Of a stretch of 64,000 bases of DNA, positions 55,089 to 63,947 are shown piece by piece. Origin of the DNA: Bradyrhizobium sp. 190 (lineage in GTDB: Bacteria; Pseudomonadota; Alphaproteobacteria; Rhizobiales; Xanthobacteraceae). The first letter of the stretch is position 1. Every line of letters begins with the position of its first letter. The DNA lies in the NCBI RefSeq assembly GCF_023073415.1, contig NZ_JADPJL010000001.1:172060-236059 (forward strand), written 5' to 3'. Position numbers and translations under genes: made by a program. The notes under the pieces were generated by a model. The model saw nothing but the letters and a program-made list of their open reading frames with translations, was not told the origin of the DNA and searched no databases.

Positions 55089-56306
55089 ATGAGCGGACGA
55101 CCGAAAGCGCTGGTCATCGGTGGCGGCATCGCTGGTCCCGTGACGGCAATCTTCCTGAAGAGGGCAGGCATCGATGCCGAACTATTCGAAGCCTGGCCCT
55201 ACTCGACCGGGATCGGCGGCGGCCTGCAGATCGCACCTAACGGCATGCATGTGCTGGCCGAGATCGGCTTGGCCGACGAGATGATCCGGCGCGGATCGAT
55301 CGCAGAATCCTTCGATTTCCATTCACAATCCGGCGCGCGCCTCGGCTCCATGAACCAGAATATGCGGCAGCGTTTCGGCCAACCCGCGGTGAACATGTGC
55401 CGCGCAACCCTGAACGAGGCGCTCATCGACAGGGCCTGGTGCGAGAGCGTCGAGCTGCGGTTCGAGAAACGGCTGGTCTCTATCGAGGACCGCGCCGACA
55501 AGCCCGTCGTCGCGCATTTCGCCGACGGCTCCTTTGCCGAGGGTGATTTCGTGATCGGCGCTGATGGCGTGCATTCCGCGGTGCGTGCCCATGTGATCCC
55601 GGATGGCCCAAAGCCGTTCGACACCGGTCTGATCGGCTTCGGCGGCTTCGTGCCGAGATCGTTGCTCGACGATGTGCCGACCGGCCAACGCGTGGTGACG
55701 ACGTTCGGACAAAGCGGCTTCTTCGGCTATGGCCTTTGCAGCTCCGATGAAAACGATGGCGTGATGTGGTGGAGCACGCAGCCTTCGCACGGCACCGACG
55801 CAGCAACCTTTCGCGCCATGAGTCTGGACGCGATCAAGCGGCATCTCCTCGACTTCCATAAGGGCTGGCACGATCCGATCCCGCGGATTCTGGAAGCGGC
55901 CGAGAATATCGTGGTGACGGCGACGCTCGATGTCGCGACCCTGCCGACCTGGTCGCTCCAGCGCACGCTTCTGATCGGCGATGCCGCGCACGCCACCAGC
56001 CCGCATGCCGGCCAGGGCGCTTCGCTGGCGCTCGAAGACGCCATGCGGCTCGGCCGCATGATGCAGGACCGGCAGGAGTTCGCGCTGACCTTCCAGAACT
56101 TCGAGGCCGAACGCCGTCCGCGCGCGGAACGTGTCGTCGCGCTCGCCCGCCGCAACGGCAACAGCAAGCGCGAGTTCAGCGCCACCGGCGCCTGGATCCG
56201 CGACCGCATGCTGAAGCTGCTGCTTCCACTCTCGGCCAAGGGAATGGACTGGATGTACGCTTATGATCCGCGTGCGGCGGAACCGTCGCGCCGGGCGGCG
56301 GCGTAA
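55089..56306 (+). CDS. FAD-dependent aromatic-type monooxygenase (UbiH/PHBH family)
   Basis: 405 residues. The N-terminal VIGGGIAGPVTAIFLKRAG binds ADP, GADGVHSAVR is the DG motif, and LIGDAAHATSPHAGQGASLALEDA is the GD motif. Family A flavoprotein monooxygenases hydroxylate aromatic or other substrates. The inducer of the adjacent MarR protein may be its substrate. The second ATG at 55089 is preferred because GGAG lies six bases before it. Confidence 0.92.
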   Translation: MSGRPKALVIGGGIAGPVTAIFLKRAGIDAELFEAWPYSTGIGGGLQIAPNGMHVLAEIGLADEMIRRGSIAESFDFHSQSGARLGSMNQNMRQRFGQPAVNMCRATLNEALIDRAWCESVELRFEKRLVSIEDRADKPVVAHFADGSFAEGDFVIGADGVHSAVRAHVIPDGPKPFDTGLIGFGGFVPRSLLDDVPTGQRVVTTFGQSGFFGYGLCSSDENDGVMWWSTQPSHGTDAATFRAMSLDAIKRHLLDFHKGWHDPIPRILEAAENIVVTATLDVATLPTWSLQRTLLIGDAAHATSPHAGQGASLALEDAMRLGRMMQDRQEFALTFQNFEAERRPRAERVVALARRNGNSKREFSATGAWIRDRMLKLLLPLSAKGMDWMYAYDPRAAEPSRRAAA

Positions 56307-56310
56307 CTGT

Positions 56311-56403
56311 GTAGGGTGGGCAAAGGCGCTTTTGCGCCGTGCCCACCATCTATCCACGATCGCTACCTCGAATGGTGGGCACGCTCCGCTTTGCCCACCC
56401 TAC
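56311..56403. repeat. Intergenic palindromic repeat, family B
   Basis: GTAGGGTGGGCAAAGGCGCT on the left and GCTTTGCCCACCCTAC on the right enclose CGTGCCCACCAT and ATGGTGGGCACG. It matches the copy at 47631-47720 in opposite overall orientation. Confidence 0.85.
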
Positions 56404-56413
56404 GATTCTGCGA

Positions 56414-57592
56414 CTACTGCTCTACCGTGAACGTCAACCCGGCATGATCGACGAGACGCTTGATCAGCTTGTGCTGCATCGCCGCCCCCGGCGTCCAGAT
56501 TCCCGCTGGCACGTCAGGCGCGTCGCGCAGCAGGCAGATCGCGCATTCCGAGATCATCTTTGACGTCGAGCCGTAGCCGGGATCGCGATCGCCCTTCACC
56601 GCCGCACGGACCTGACGGCCATCGGGGCCGATGGCGACGTAGAGCAGATCATAGAGGCCGTTCTCTCGCTCTTCCTTCGACGGCCCTTCGCCTGGCTTGG
56701 GCGCACCGGGACCGGTTTTTTCGCTGTTTGCAGCCATCACCAGCTTGGCGTTGGCTTCGCCCTTCTCACCAGCACCCGTCAGCACCATTTCGTCGTAGAC
56801 GAACTCCTTCCCGTACGGAAAGCCCATCAGCATGTTCGAGCGATGGATGTTACGGGTGTTGATGAGCGCCATCATGAACGGCGCTGCCCAGGACTGCAGG
56901 TCTTCCTCGTAGGCCGGCTTGCTGCCCGGCGGCTGTTTCGGCCCCTTGAACCCGGGGGTCAGCGCGAACGGATCCTTGAGGGTCGCGACGAGGCTGAGAT
57001 CCTTGGCGACCGCATCGAACGTCGCTTTGGCGCTCGCGGCGGTGCCGCCGGACAGGGTGCCGCGCATGTCGCGCACGCGTCCCTTGACGCGCAAAGCCGG
57101 CGTGCCGAACATCCGCTTGGCTTCCTCCTGCACAAAGAAGGCGCCTAGTTCGAACGGCACCGAGTCGAACCCGCACGAAAACACGATGCGCGCGCCGCTC
57201 GCTTTCGCTGCTGCTTCGTGCTTGTCGATCATCTCCCGCATCCACAGCGGCTCGCCGCAGAGATCGAAATAGTCGGTGCCCGAGGCCACGCAGGCCGCAA
57301 GCAGCTCGTTGCCGTAAAACTGATACGGGCCAACCGTGCTGATCACGGACTTCGTCTGATCCACCATCGCCTTCAGCGAAGCCGGATCGCTGGCATCGGC
57401 CACAAGGAGCGGCGTATCGGCAGGCGCGCCGATCGCGTCGCGGACGGAAGCGAGCTTGTCCTTGCTGCGGCCGGCCATAGCCCATTTCAGATTGGCGTCG
57501 CCCTTGTATTGCGCGGCGAGATATTCGGCGACGAGCTGGCCGGTGAAGCCGGTGGCGCCGTAGACGACGATGTCGAATTTCGACGAAGACAT
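56414..57592 (-). CDS. Saccharopine-dehydrogenase-like oxidoreductase (trans-acting enoyl reductase type)
   Basis: 392 residues. N-terminal Rossmann fold FDIVVYGATGFTGQLVAEYL, then STVGPYQFYGNELLAACVASGTDYFDLCGE and RIVFSCGFDSVPFELG, the blocks shared by saccharopine reductases and the mycobacterial trans-acting enoyl reductase. The C-terminal part lacks clear saccharopine features, so lysine metabolism is unlikely. The start at 57592 has AAGGAATCG upstream. It shares no obvious operon with neighbours. Confidence 0.87.
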   Translation of the reverse strand: MSSSKFDIVVYGATGFTGQLVAEYLAAQYKGDANLKWAMAGRSKDKLASVRDAIGAPADTPLLVADASDPASLKAMVDQTKSVISTVGPYQFYGNELLAACVASGTDYFDLCGEPLWMREMIDKHEAAAKASGARIVFSCGFDSVPFELGAFFVQEEAKRMFGTPALRVKGRVRDMRGTLSGGTAASAKATFDAVAKDLSLVATLKDPFALTPGFKGPKQPPGSKPAYEEDLQSWAAPFMMALINTRNIHRSNMLMGFPYGKEFVYDEMVLTGAGEKGEANAKLVMAANSEKTGPGAPKPGEGPSKEERENGLYDLLYVAIGPDGRQVRAAVKGDRDPGYGSTSKMISECAICLLRDAPDVPAGIWTPGAAMQHKLIKRLVDHAGLTFTVEQ

Positions 57593-57610
57593 ACTCGATT
57601 CCTTTTTCTC

Positions 57611-57719
57611 GTCATTGCCTACAACAAACGCGAAGCGTTTGTGCAAGAGAGCGCAGCGAAGCAATCCATTCTATCCCGACGTAGAGGCATGGATTGCTTC
57701 GCTTCGCTCGCAATGACGG
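57611..57719. repeat. Family A palindromic repeat interrupted by a small palindrome
   Basis: The right arm (ATGGATTGCTTCGCTTCGCT through CAATGACG) is normal. The left arm begins GTCATTGC, then has about 30 extra bases before GAGCGCAGCGAAGCAATCC. The extra piece contains ACAAACGC-GAA-GCGTTTGT, an 8-bp palindrome. Confidence 0.75.
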
Positions 57720-57740
57720 CTTCGGCTGCAATTCGCAAGC

Positions 57741-58526
57741 CTATTTCTTCGCGTATGACACGCCCATGCCGGCGCGCACGTCCGCCTGGATACCATAGGG
57801 CGCGATCGGGTAACGCAGGCCGTTCTTTGCCAATTGCTTCATGCCGACAATGGCCTTGGCAAGATGCTCCGGCTTGAGCGCCATCAGCATCTCCTCATCG
57901 GGCACGCCGCCGTAGCGCCGCTCGGCAAAGCACGGCAGCGAGAGCGACGGCTCACCGGTCTTGAGCGCCCTGCCCCAGGAATCCGCGCACGCGGTCTCGC
58001 CGACAACGCCCCATTCGAATTTCTTGTAGCCGGTATATTGCAGGCCGTTGATGAGAATGATCATCTGCCCGGGCGTGGCGTAGACCAGACAAATATCCGG
58101 CGGATTGAGCCGGCCGCTGGTAAGCGGGCTCACCGCCATCGCCTGGTACCGACCGAAAGGCACGACATCGAGCGCCTCCTGACGCTTGCGCGCGTCCTCG
58201 GCCGTGCCATGCCAGACCCCGACATAGTTTTCGCCGGCGAGAAACTTTTCGTCCTGTGGCGCCAGCCCGATCACCGCGCGGCACTGCGCGCCGACGAGAT
58301 CGTCACCGGTGATGCCGACGGTCCAGCCGAGCCGCGAGGCCATGCTGACGATCTGGTCGGTGGTATGCACCGCAGAGGGACGGCGGATCTTCGGGATCGC
58401 GGTCATCTCCTCGGCGCGGGCAAACATCTTGATACCGATCACGGTCGTCTTCAGGCGAAGCAGACTGTTCAGATCGGCCACCATGCCGGCCAAATCGAGC
58501 GCTTCCGGTGCCGTCTGCTGTTGCAT
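57741..58526 (-). CDS. DUF169 family protein
   Basis: 261 residues. The start at 58526 has GGGAGGTTACGCC upstream, an excellent ribosome site. Typical DUF169 features are LLRLKTTVIGIKMF near the N-terminus and CRAVIGLAPQDEKFLAGENYVGVW. Conserved cysteines (GAQCRA, LPCFAERRYGG) hint at metal or cofactor binding. Its function is unknown; the family is widespread in bacteria and archaea. Confidence 0.85.
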   Translation of the reverse strand: MQQQTAPEALDLAGMVADLNSLLRLKTTVIGIKMFARAEEMTAIPKIRRPSAVHTTDQIVSMASRLGWTVGITGDDLVGAQCRAVIGLAPQDEKFLAGENYVGVWHGTAEDARKRQEALDVVPFGRYQAMAVSPLTSGRLNPPDICLVYATPGQMIILINGLQYTGYKKFEWGVVGETACADSWGRALKTGEPSLSLPCFAERRYGGVPDEEMLMALKPEHLAKAIVGMKQLAKNGLRYPIAPYGIQADVRAGMGVSYAKK

Positions 58527-58602
58527 GGCGTAACCTCCCAAATCGGCGCGCTGAACAGCGCCTTGCCTGATTGTAACCCGGCTCGATGGGGGTTGCGACC
58601 TC

Positions 58603-59406
58603 TTACTTCGGCGCCGGACCCGGCACCAACTCGTCGATCTTGCCGGTGAGCCGATATGCGATGAGGCCCATCCATTCGCGCAACGCAAGGTCGGTCCGTC
58701 CGAGCCCTTCGACGGCAACGTTTGAAAACGCCATCAGGTCATCGCGGCCGCCGACTCGCCAATCGACGGGATAGGGCTCTACCGCAAATCCCGCTTTTCG
58801 GAACAAGCCGACCGATCGCGGCATGTGAAAGGCCGAGGTCACCAGCAGCCATCGTTCGCCTTCTTTCGGCTTGACCAGCGCCTTGGAGAATTCGGCGTTC
58901 TCCTGCGTGTTGCGCGATTGCCGTTCCATGATCAGCCGCGATTTGTCGACGCCGAGGCTTTCGAAGATAGCGCCGGCGAAATCGGCTTCCCTGGCATCGT
59001 TCGAGACGAGGTTCGCGCTACCGCCGGAAAAAACCACGCGCGCGTTCGGATATCGCCTCGCCAGCGCGGCGGCAACAATGATCCGGTCCGGCGCGCCTCG
59101 AACCACCGGCGTTCCATGCGCCACGGAGAGATCGGCTTCGATCGACGCCCCCAGCACGATGATGCCATCAGGCGCACCGCGCGCGGCGTCCCATGACGGA
59201 AAGCGCTGCTCCAGGGGATACAGCAAAGCTTTTCCGATTGGCGACAGCCCACAGATCACGAGAAGCAGCACGGCCGCTATCACGAGCTTGCGGCCGAGTG
59301 ATGCAAAGCGCGTCACCATCAGAATGGCGCCGACGAACCCGACAGCGATCAGGAAATTCGTCGGCAACAGCAGGTAGCCGATCGTTTTGGACAGGACAAA
59401 AAACAA
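58603..59406 (-). CDS. ElyC/SanA/YdcF family membrane protein (DUF218)
   Basis: 267 residues. Two N-terminal transmembrane helices (about 7-33 and 38-58) carry a periplasmic DUF218 domain: PDGIIVLGASIEADLS, RYPNARVVFSGGSAN, and LLVTSAFHMPRSVGLFRKAGF. ElyC relatives act in cell-envelope biogenesis. The start is a TTG with GAGG upstream. A paired gene is not visible; it is divergent from the formamidase gene with 15 nt between them. Confidence 0.88.
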   Translation of the reverse strand: MFFVLSKTIGYLLLPTNFLIAVGFVGAILMVTRFASLGRKLVIAAVLLLVICGLSPIGKALLYPLEQRFPSWDAARGAPDGIIVLGASIEADLSVAHGTPVVRGAPDRIIVAAALARRYPNARVVFSGGSANLVSNDAREADFAGAIFESLGVDKSRLIMERQSRNTQENAEFSKALVKPKEGERWLLVTSAFHMPRSVGLFRKAGFAVEPYPVDWRVGGRDDLMAFSNVAVEGLGRTDLALREWMGLIAYRLTGKIDELVPGPAPK

Positions 59407-59421
59407 GGGAAGCCTCTGACA

Positions 59422-60414
59422 ATGTCTGGTACAGCGTCATACGACGCCATTGCAGCAACCAAAAGCCTCCTCATGCCCCATCATCACCTGCATTCCAGCC
59501 CCGAAACCTGCCACTGGGGCTTCTTCGAAGCGAAATTGAAGCCGGTCCTGACCATCGCCAGCGGCGATGAGGTCACCATCGACACCGTGACCGGCGGTCC
59601 GGACGTCGTGCCTGACCGAGCCAAGTTTCACATACCTCCCGAGCTTGCCGACATTCACGCGCGGAGCGAGCGCATGGTGCCAGGCCACATTCTCACCGGC
59701 CCTGTTGCTGTGGCCGGCGCCGAGCCCGGCGACGTGCTGGAGGTCGACATTCTCGACGTGCAGCTCCGGCAGGACTGGGGCTACAATCTGATCCGCCCGC
59801 TATCGGGTACCCTGCCCGACGATTTTCACGAGACGCGGATCCTGAACATTCCGCTCGATCGTGAACGCATGGTGGGCCGGATGCCATGGGGCCTCGATCT
59901 GCCGCTTAAGCCGTTCTTCGGCGTGATGGGCGTGGCGCCGCCGCCCGCCTGGGGCCGCATTACCTCGCTGATCCCGCGAGCGATGGGCGGCAACCTCGAC
60001 AACAAGGAACTGGGCGCCGGCGGCAAACTGTATCTGCCGGTGTTCGTGCCGGGCGCGCTGTTCTCCTGTGGCGACGGCCACGGTGTGCAGGGCGATGGCG
60101 AAGTCTGCGTCACCGCAATCGAGACCGCGCTGCAGGGCCGCTTCCGCCTGACCTTGCGCAAGGACCTGCAGCTCACCTATCCGCGCGCGGAAACGCCTGA
60201 TCATTACATGACGATGGCGATGGATCCCGATCTCGATCAATGCGTGGTGCGCGCGTTGCGCGACATGATCGCGTTGCTGGGCGAAAAGCGCAATTTGTCG
60301 CGTGAGGACGCCTACACACTTTGCAGCCTCGCCGCCGATTTGCGGGTGACGCAAACCGTCAACGGCTCCAAGGGCATTCACTGCATGATCGCGAAGACGG
60401 TCGTGCACGGCTGA
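59422..60414 (+). CDS. Acetamidase/formamidase family protein
   Basis: 330 residues. FmdA_AmdA family: the N-terminal ETCHWGFFEAKLKPVLTIASGD and the metal-linked GDGHGVQGDGEVC block are present, with GHILTGPVAVAGAEPGD between. It hydrolyses short-chain amides to ammonia and acid. A second in-frame ATG at 59473 (MPHHHLHSS) could be the true start. No urea or amide transporter lies next to it. Confidence 0.9.
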   Translation: MSGTASYDAIAATKSLLMPHHHLHSSPETCHWGFFEAKLKPVLTIASGDEVTIDTVTGGPDVVPDRAKFHIPPELADIHARSERMVPGHILTGPVAVAGAEPGDVLEVDILDVQLRQDWGYNLIRPLSGTLPDDFHETRILNIPLDRERMVGRMPWGLDLPLKPFFGVMGVAPPPAWGRITSLIPRAMGGNLDNKELGAGGKLYLPVFVPGALFSCGDGHGVQGDGEVCVTAIETALQGRFRLTLRKDLQLTYPRAETPDHYMTMAMDPDLDQCVVRALRDMIALLGEKRNLSREDAYTLCSLAADLRVTQTVNGSKGIHCMIAKTVVHG

Positions 60415-60422
60415 CGCCGTCT

Positions 60423-60770
60423 TTAAAACTCCGAACGCAACTGCAACCTGGCGTGAAAGACAACGCTGGTCTTTCCGACCAGTGCTGTTCCATTCACTTC
60501 CGCTGCGTTGGCGGAATAGGCGCCCGTAAAGCCGCAGGTGACTTCACGCCCGCCAAACAGCGGCCGGCTGCCGACCGACTTCGTGTGCTCGTTGGTGATC
60601 AATTCGCCGCGCCATTTGCCGCGATCGGCGCGATAGGAGCCCGTGTAATAGAAATATGAGTCACCGCCGGCGATCTTCCCGTCGTGCAGCACGATCACGC
60701 CGTTGGCGCGGCCGTGCCCGCCGTCCGTCATCTCGATCTGAATGGTGTAGAGACCGTTCGTTACCGTCAT
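60423..60770 (-). CDS. GrlR-like regulatory protein
   Basis: 115 residues. The features LYTIQIEMTDGGHGRANGVI and LFGGREVTCGFTGAYSAN fit the GrlR fold (small lipocalin-like beta barrel), known in pathogenic enterobacteria as a partner of the GrlA activator. No type III secretion or GrlA gene is here. Similar single-copy proteins are found in Bradyrhizobium, where the partner is unknown. The ATG at 60770 has AAGGGG upstream. It converges on the formamidase gene. Confidence 0.72.
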   Translation of the reverse strand: MTVTNGLYTIQIEMTDGGHGRANGVIVLHDGKIAGGDSYFYYTGSYRADRGKWRGELITNEHTKSVGSRPLFGGREVTCGFTGAYSANAAEVNGTALVGKTSVVFHARLQLRSEF

Positions 60771-61060
60771 TGCGCCCCTTGCCATCGTCCAGGGACATCA
60801 TCGGCATTCCCGGTAGCGCGAGGCAATCAAGAAATGGACGCGCGGCTGGATCGTTTCGCCGCGCCCGCGAGCGCTGCCGAGCCCCAGCGGGGGCTCCGTT
60901 CAACCGGCGCGCAGCCAGTCCACAGACCCAGCCCCGGATTTTTAACCGCTTTTTCAAATGGATAGGAAGCTATCCACAAGCCGTTTGACTCATGTGTGCA
61001 AAACTAAATAGAGTCGAAATAGTAACTTTTCAGTACATCGTTTAAAAGTTAGCGTTCTCC

Positions 61061-61261
61061 ATGGCTACAGAAAAAGCCGAAACCGACCGCGTTCCCGTTA
61101 CGTTGGCGCTCTCGACCATCAATTATCTCGAAAGACTGGTGAGACAGGGCACCCACGGCACCAGCGTTCCCGGCGTCGCAAGGACTTTGATCGAGGAAGG
61201 CATTCGGCTCGCCATCAAGGACGGGCTGCTTGCGATCCGCGACAACGGAAAGGCGTCCTGA
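61061..61261 (+). CDS. Small conserved protein with possible ribbon-helix-helix fold
   Basis: 66 residues. A short N-terminal tail leads to VPVTLALSTINYLERLVRQG and a second helix region VARTLIEEGIRLAIKDGLL, a layout compatible with a ribbon-helix-helix or CopG-like protein, but the similarity is weak. It lies just upstream of the GcrA-type gene and on the same strand. The AT-richer 290-nt stretch before it holds its promoter region. Confidence 0.55.
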   Translation: MATEKAETDRVPVTLALSTINYLERLVRQGTHGTSVPGVARTLIEEGIRLAIKDGLLAIRDNGKAS

Positions 61262-61311
61262 CGGGAGTTTTCGGAACGCGGCGGTTCACACAGAATGTGG
61301 AACCGAGAAAC

Positions 61312-61800
61312 ATGCTTACGCATCTACCGACCTGGACTACCGATCGCGTCGAACTCCTGAAGAGCCATTTTGAGGCCGGCCTGACCTGCCGCGAGATCGC
61401 AGCCAGCATCGGCGTCAGCCGCAACGCGGTGATCGGCAAACTTGCCCGCCTCCAGTTGACACGCGGCCCGGCCCGTGCCGAACCGCGCCCGGCCAAGGCC
61501 GCCCGAGAGCGCTCCAGGAAATCCATTCCCAGGCTGCAGTATCAGATCCTGCAGGCCGTCTACGAAAACGCGCAGCCGCTCCAGGAAGAGCCGATCGCAA
61601 GCGACTATCGCTGCTCGCTGTTCGAACTCAGCGACAAACGGTGCCGCTGGCCGATCAGCACGCCCGGCGCCGAGGATTTCTGCTTTTGCGGCAACACGCC
61701 GGTTGAAGGCATGCCCTATTGCTCGGGCCACCACCGCCTCGCCTATCGTCCGGGCTCGCGCCAGCGCGTCGTGCGCGGACAAGCCAACCGGTTCGCGTGA
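61312..61800 (+). CDS. GcrA-family cell-cycle regulator
   Basis: 162 residues. The N-terminal helix-turn-helix is THLPTWTTDRVELLKSHFEA and SRNAVIGKLARLQL. The C-terminal zinc-binding region has CRWPIS, FCFCGN and YCSGHHRLAY, typical of GcrA. GcrA binds sigma-70 and methylated DNA to time cell-cycle genes in Caulobacter. Bradyrhizobium has several GcrA-like genes, so this one may be a paralogue and not the main regulator. An in-frame GTG at 61297 is an alternative start. Confidence 0.85.
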   Translation: MLTHLPTWTTDRVELLKSHFEAGLTCREIAASIGVSRNAVIGKLARLQLTRGPARAEPRPAKAARERSRKSIPRLQYQILQAVYENAQPLQEEPIASDYRCSLFELSDKRCRWPISTPGAEDFCFCGNTPVEGMPYCSGHHRLAYRPGSRQRVVRGQANRFA

Positions 61801-61827
61801 AGAAAACGCTTTAACACAAAGAGAAGC

Positions 61828-61856
61828 TGTCGGTTCTGATTCCATCAGAACCGACA
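61828..61856. terminator. Bidirectional hairpin between gcrA-like and SDR genes
   Basis: TGTCGGTTCTGAT (61828-61840) and ATCAGAACCGACA (61844-61856) form a perfect 13-bp stem with a 3-nt loop, between convergent genes. The T-run is poor, so this may be a stable processing hairpin. Confidence 0.6.
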
Positions 61857-61860
61857 GGTC

Positions 61861-62829
61861 CTAGCCGAGCCGCCAGCCGACCTCCTCCGTAAAGCTCTTG
61901 TAGAACTCCGGCGTGTAGGCCTTTTCCGGGGCCTGCCGCACCCGCTCGTCGAGCTTGTGGGCGTCGTCGCCGACGAGAATCCGCCAGCGCTCGGCCTTGA
62001 CGCCGTCGAGGATGATCTTTGCCGCGGCCGCCGCCGTGGTGGGTGCTTCCTCGCGGAAAGTACGCGCGCGGTCGAGCGCGATCTGCTGGATATCGGCGTC
62101 CGACATCGGCGCGGTGTCGATGCCCATGCCCTTCAGGCGCTGCCGCGTCGCCAGGATTTCATTAGGGCTCAACTCCTCGGATTCCGATCCGCTCTGGATC
62201 TTGCGCGAGTTGGAAACGATCGACGTGCCGATATGCCCGGGCATCACGACGGAGCATTTGATGTGCGGCGCGTTGAGCCGCAGATCCGTCATCAGCGCTT
62301 CGGTAAACCCTTTCACCGCGAACTTGGCGGCGCTGTAGGCAGTGTGCGACGCGCCCAATCCCACGGACGCCCAGAAGCCGTTGACGCTCGATGTGTTGAC
62401 GATATGGGCCTCGTCCGCCTTCATCATCAGCGGCAGGAAGGTACGAACGCCGAGATAGACGCCGCCCCAGCAGATGTTGAAGGTGCGCTCCCATTGCTCG
62501 CGCGTGTTGGTGAACAGGCTGCCGCCGCCGCCGATGCCGGCGTTGTTGAACAGTAGATGGATCTTGTCGGTCGCCTGCTGCTCGATCAACTCATCGCGAA
62601 AACGCTGGAGATGAGCCTCGATCGAGACATCGGCGACATGCGTGGTGACGCGCAGCCCCTGCGGCAGCTTTTCCGCCTCGCACATGCGCTTGGTCTCGGC
62701 CATCGCTTCCAGGGAAACGTCACACATCGCGACATTGCAGCCTTCGGCCACGAGTTGGCGCGCGAGTTCGCGGCCCATTCCCGTGCCGCCCCCGGTGATC
62801 ACGGCAAACTTTCCGGCAAAATCCTTCAT
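61861..62829 (-). CDS. Short-chain dehydrogenase/reductase
   Basis: 322 residues. Rossmann fold with TGGGTGMGREL (12-22), NNAG at 95-98, catalytic Ser147/148 in VNTSSVNG, Tyr165 and Lys169 in YSAAK. A longer C-terminus than typical SDRs carries SDADIQQIALDRARTFREEA. The substrate is unknown. The start at 62829 follows GAGG by 13 nt. It is transcribed in the same direction as the dapA-like gene 123 nt upstream. Confidence 0.92.
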   Translation of the reverse strand: MKDFAGKFAVITGGGTGMGRELARQLVAEGCNVAMCDVSLEAMAETKRMCEAEKLPQGLRVTTHVADVSIEAHLQRFRDELIEQQATDKIHLLFNNAGIGGGGSLFTNTREQWERTFNICWGGVYLGVRTFLPLMMKADEAHIVNTSSVNGFWASVGLGASHTAYSAAKFAVKGFTEALMTDLRLNAPHIKCSVVMPGHIGTSIVSNSRKIQSGSESEELSPNEILATRQRLKGMGIDTAPMSDADIQQIALDRARTFREEAPTTAAAAAKIILDGVKAERWRILVGDDAHKLDERVRQAPEKAYTPEFYKSFTEEVGWRLG

Positions 62830-62952
62830 TGAGATCGTTACCTCGGTTTTCGATTTTTGAGTTCGGGCCCTCATGGCAATGGAGCCCGTGCGAACAGGAC
62901 AGTAGCAGGTGGGAATCGCGGGTAAAGCGCAGCGACGTTTCGTCCGGCGGAA

Positions 62953-63858
62953 TTACTCCGCCGCTTCGGTTTGACGGTTCGACGCGCTCAGTGCTTCCAG
63001 CGCCTTCCGGATGGCGGCCTGTTGCGCGGGCGATGCTTCCGGCATCGGTGCGCGAGAGAATGTCGTAGGCAGGCCCTGCAGCGACTGTGCGTAGCGCGTG
63101 CACGCCGGCAGATTGTCGGAGACGATGGCGTTCCACAGCGTCAGCAGCTTCTGGTGCAGCTCCAGCGCGCGAACATGGTTTCCCGCCTTGACCGCGTTCC
63201 AGAGTTCGACGGAAGCATGCGGCGCGGCGCTGAGGATCGCCGCGATCGATCCATGCGCGCCGAGCGCGTAGGACGGATACATCAGCGCATCGACGGCGCT
63301 GTAGATCAATTTGTCCGGCGCCATCATCATGAGATCGGCAAACAGTTTCAAATCGCCCGCGCTCTGCTTGACACCGATGACCAGCGGCACCTCGTTCATG
63401 ATCCGCGTCAACAGCGCCGGTGAGAGATAGGACCACGGCACCACATTGTAGATGACGATGGGCATGCCGGTTTCGTCGGCCATGCAGCGGAAGTGATCGA
63501 CCATCGCCTGCTCGTCCGGCTTGAACAGGTAATGCACCGGCGTCACCTGCAACGCGGCGACATTCATGTCGCGCACCAGCTTGCCGCGGCGGATCGCGTC
63601 GCGGGTGGAATCGACGATGATGCCGGCAATCACGGGCGCGCGCCCTTTCGCGGCTTCCACCGTCGCCGCCACCAGGTCGCGATACTCTTCGTGGTCGAGC
63701 GTATGTCCCTCGCCGGTCGAGCCGCCGGCCGCCATGCCGTGGCTGCCGGCACCGATCAGCCAGTCGACCTGGGCTGCAACCTGTTTGAGGTCGATCTCGC
63801 CGTCTTTCCGGAACGGCGTGGTCATCGGCGGTATCACGCCGGTGGGACGTGCTTTCAT
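62953..63858 (-). CDS. Dihydrodipicolinate synthase family protein
   Basis: 301 residues with Lys164 in VIGVKQSAGD as the Schiff-base lysine and Tyr137 in VIYNVV. GGSTGEGHT is in the usual place of GTTGE. The two-residue difference suggests a non-DapA keto-acid aldolase. The start at 63858 has GAGG ten bases upstream. It lies 123 nt upstream of the SDR gene, so joint expression is possible. Its left neighbour and the IS30-type transposase beyond 63900 suggest a rearranged locus. Confidence 0.88.
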   Translation of the reverse strand: MKARPTGVIPPMTTPFRKDGEIDLKQVAAQVDWLIGAGSHGMAAGGSTGEGHTLDHEEYRDLVAATVEAAKGRAPVIAGIIVDSTRDAIRRGKLVRDMNVAALQVTPVHYLFKPDEQAMVDHFRCMADETGMPIVIYNVVPWSYLSPALLTRIMNEVPLVIGVKQSAGDLKLFADLMMMAPDKLIYSAVDALMYPSYALGAHGSIAAILSAAPHASVELWNAVKAGNHVRALELHQKLLTLWNAIVSDNLPACTRYAQSLQGLPTTFSRAPMPEASPAQQAAIRKALEALSASNRQTEAAE

Positions 63859-63947
63859 GGGCTGGCCCTCGCGTTTCCATCCGCTGTATGCGGGTGTATC
63901 CCCTTGGTTCACAGAACAAGTGCAACACCTGCTATGGTGTTGTTGCG

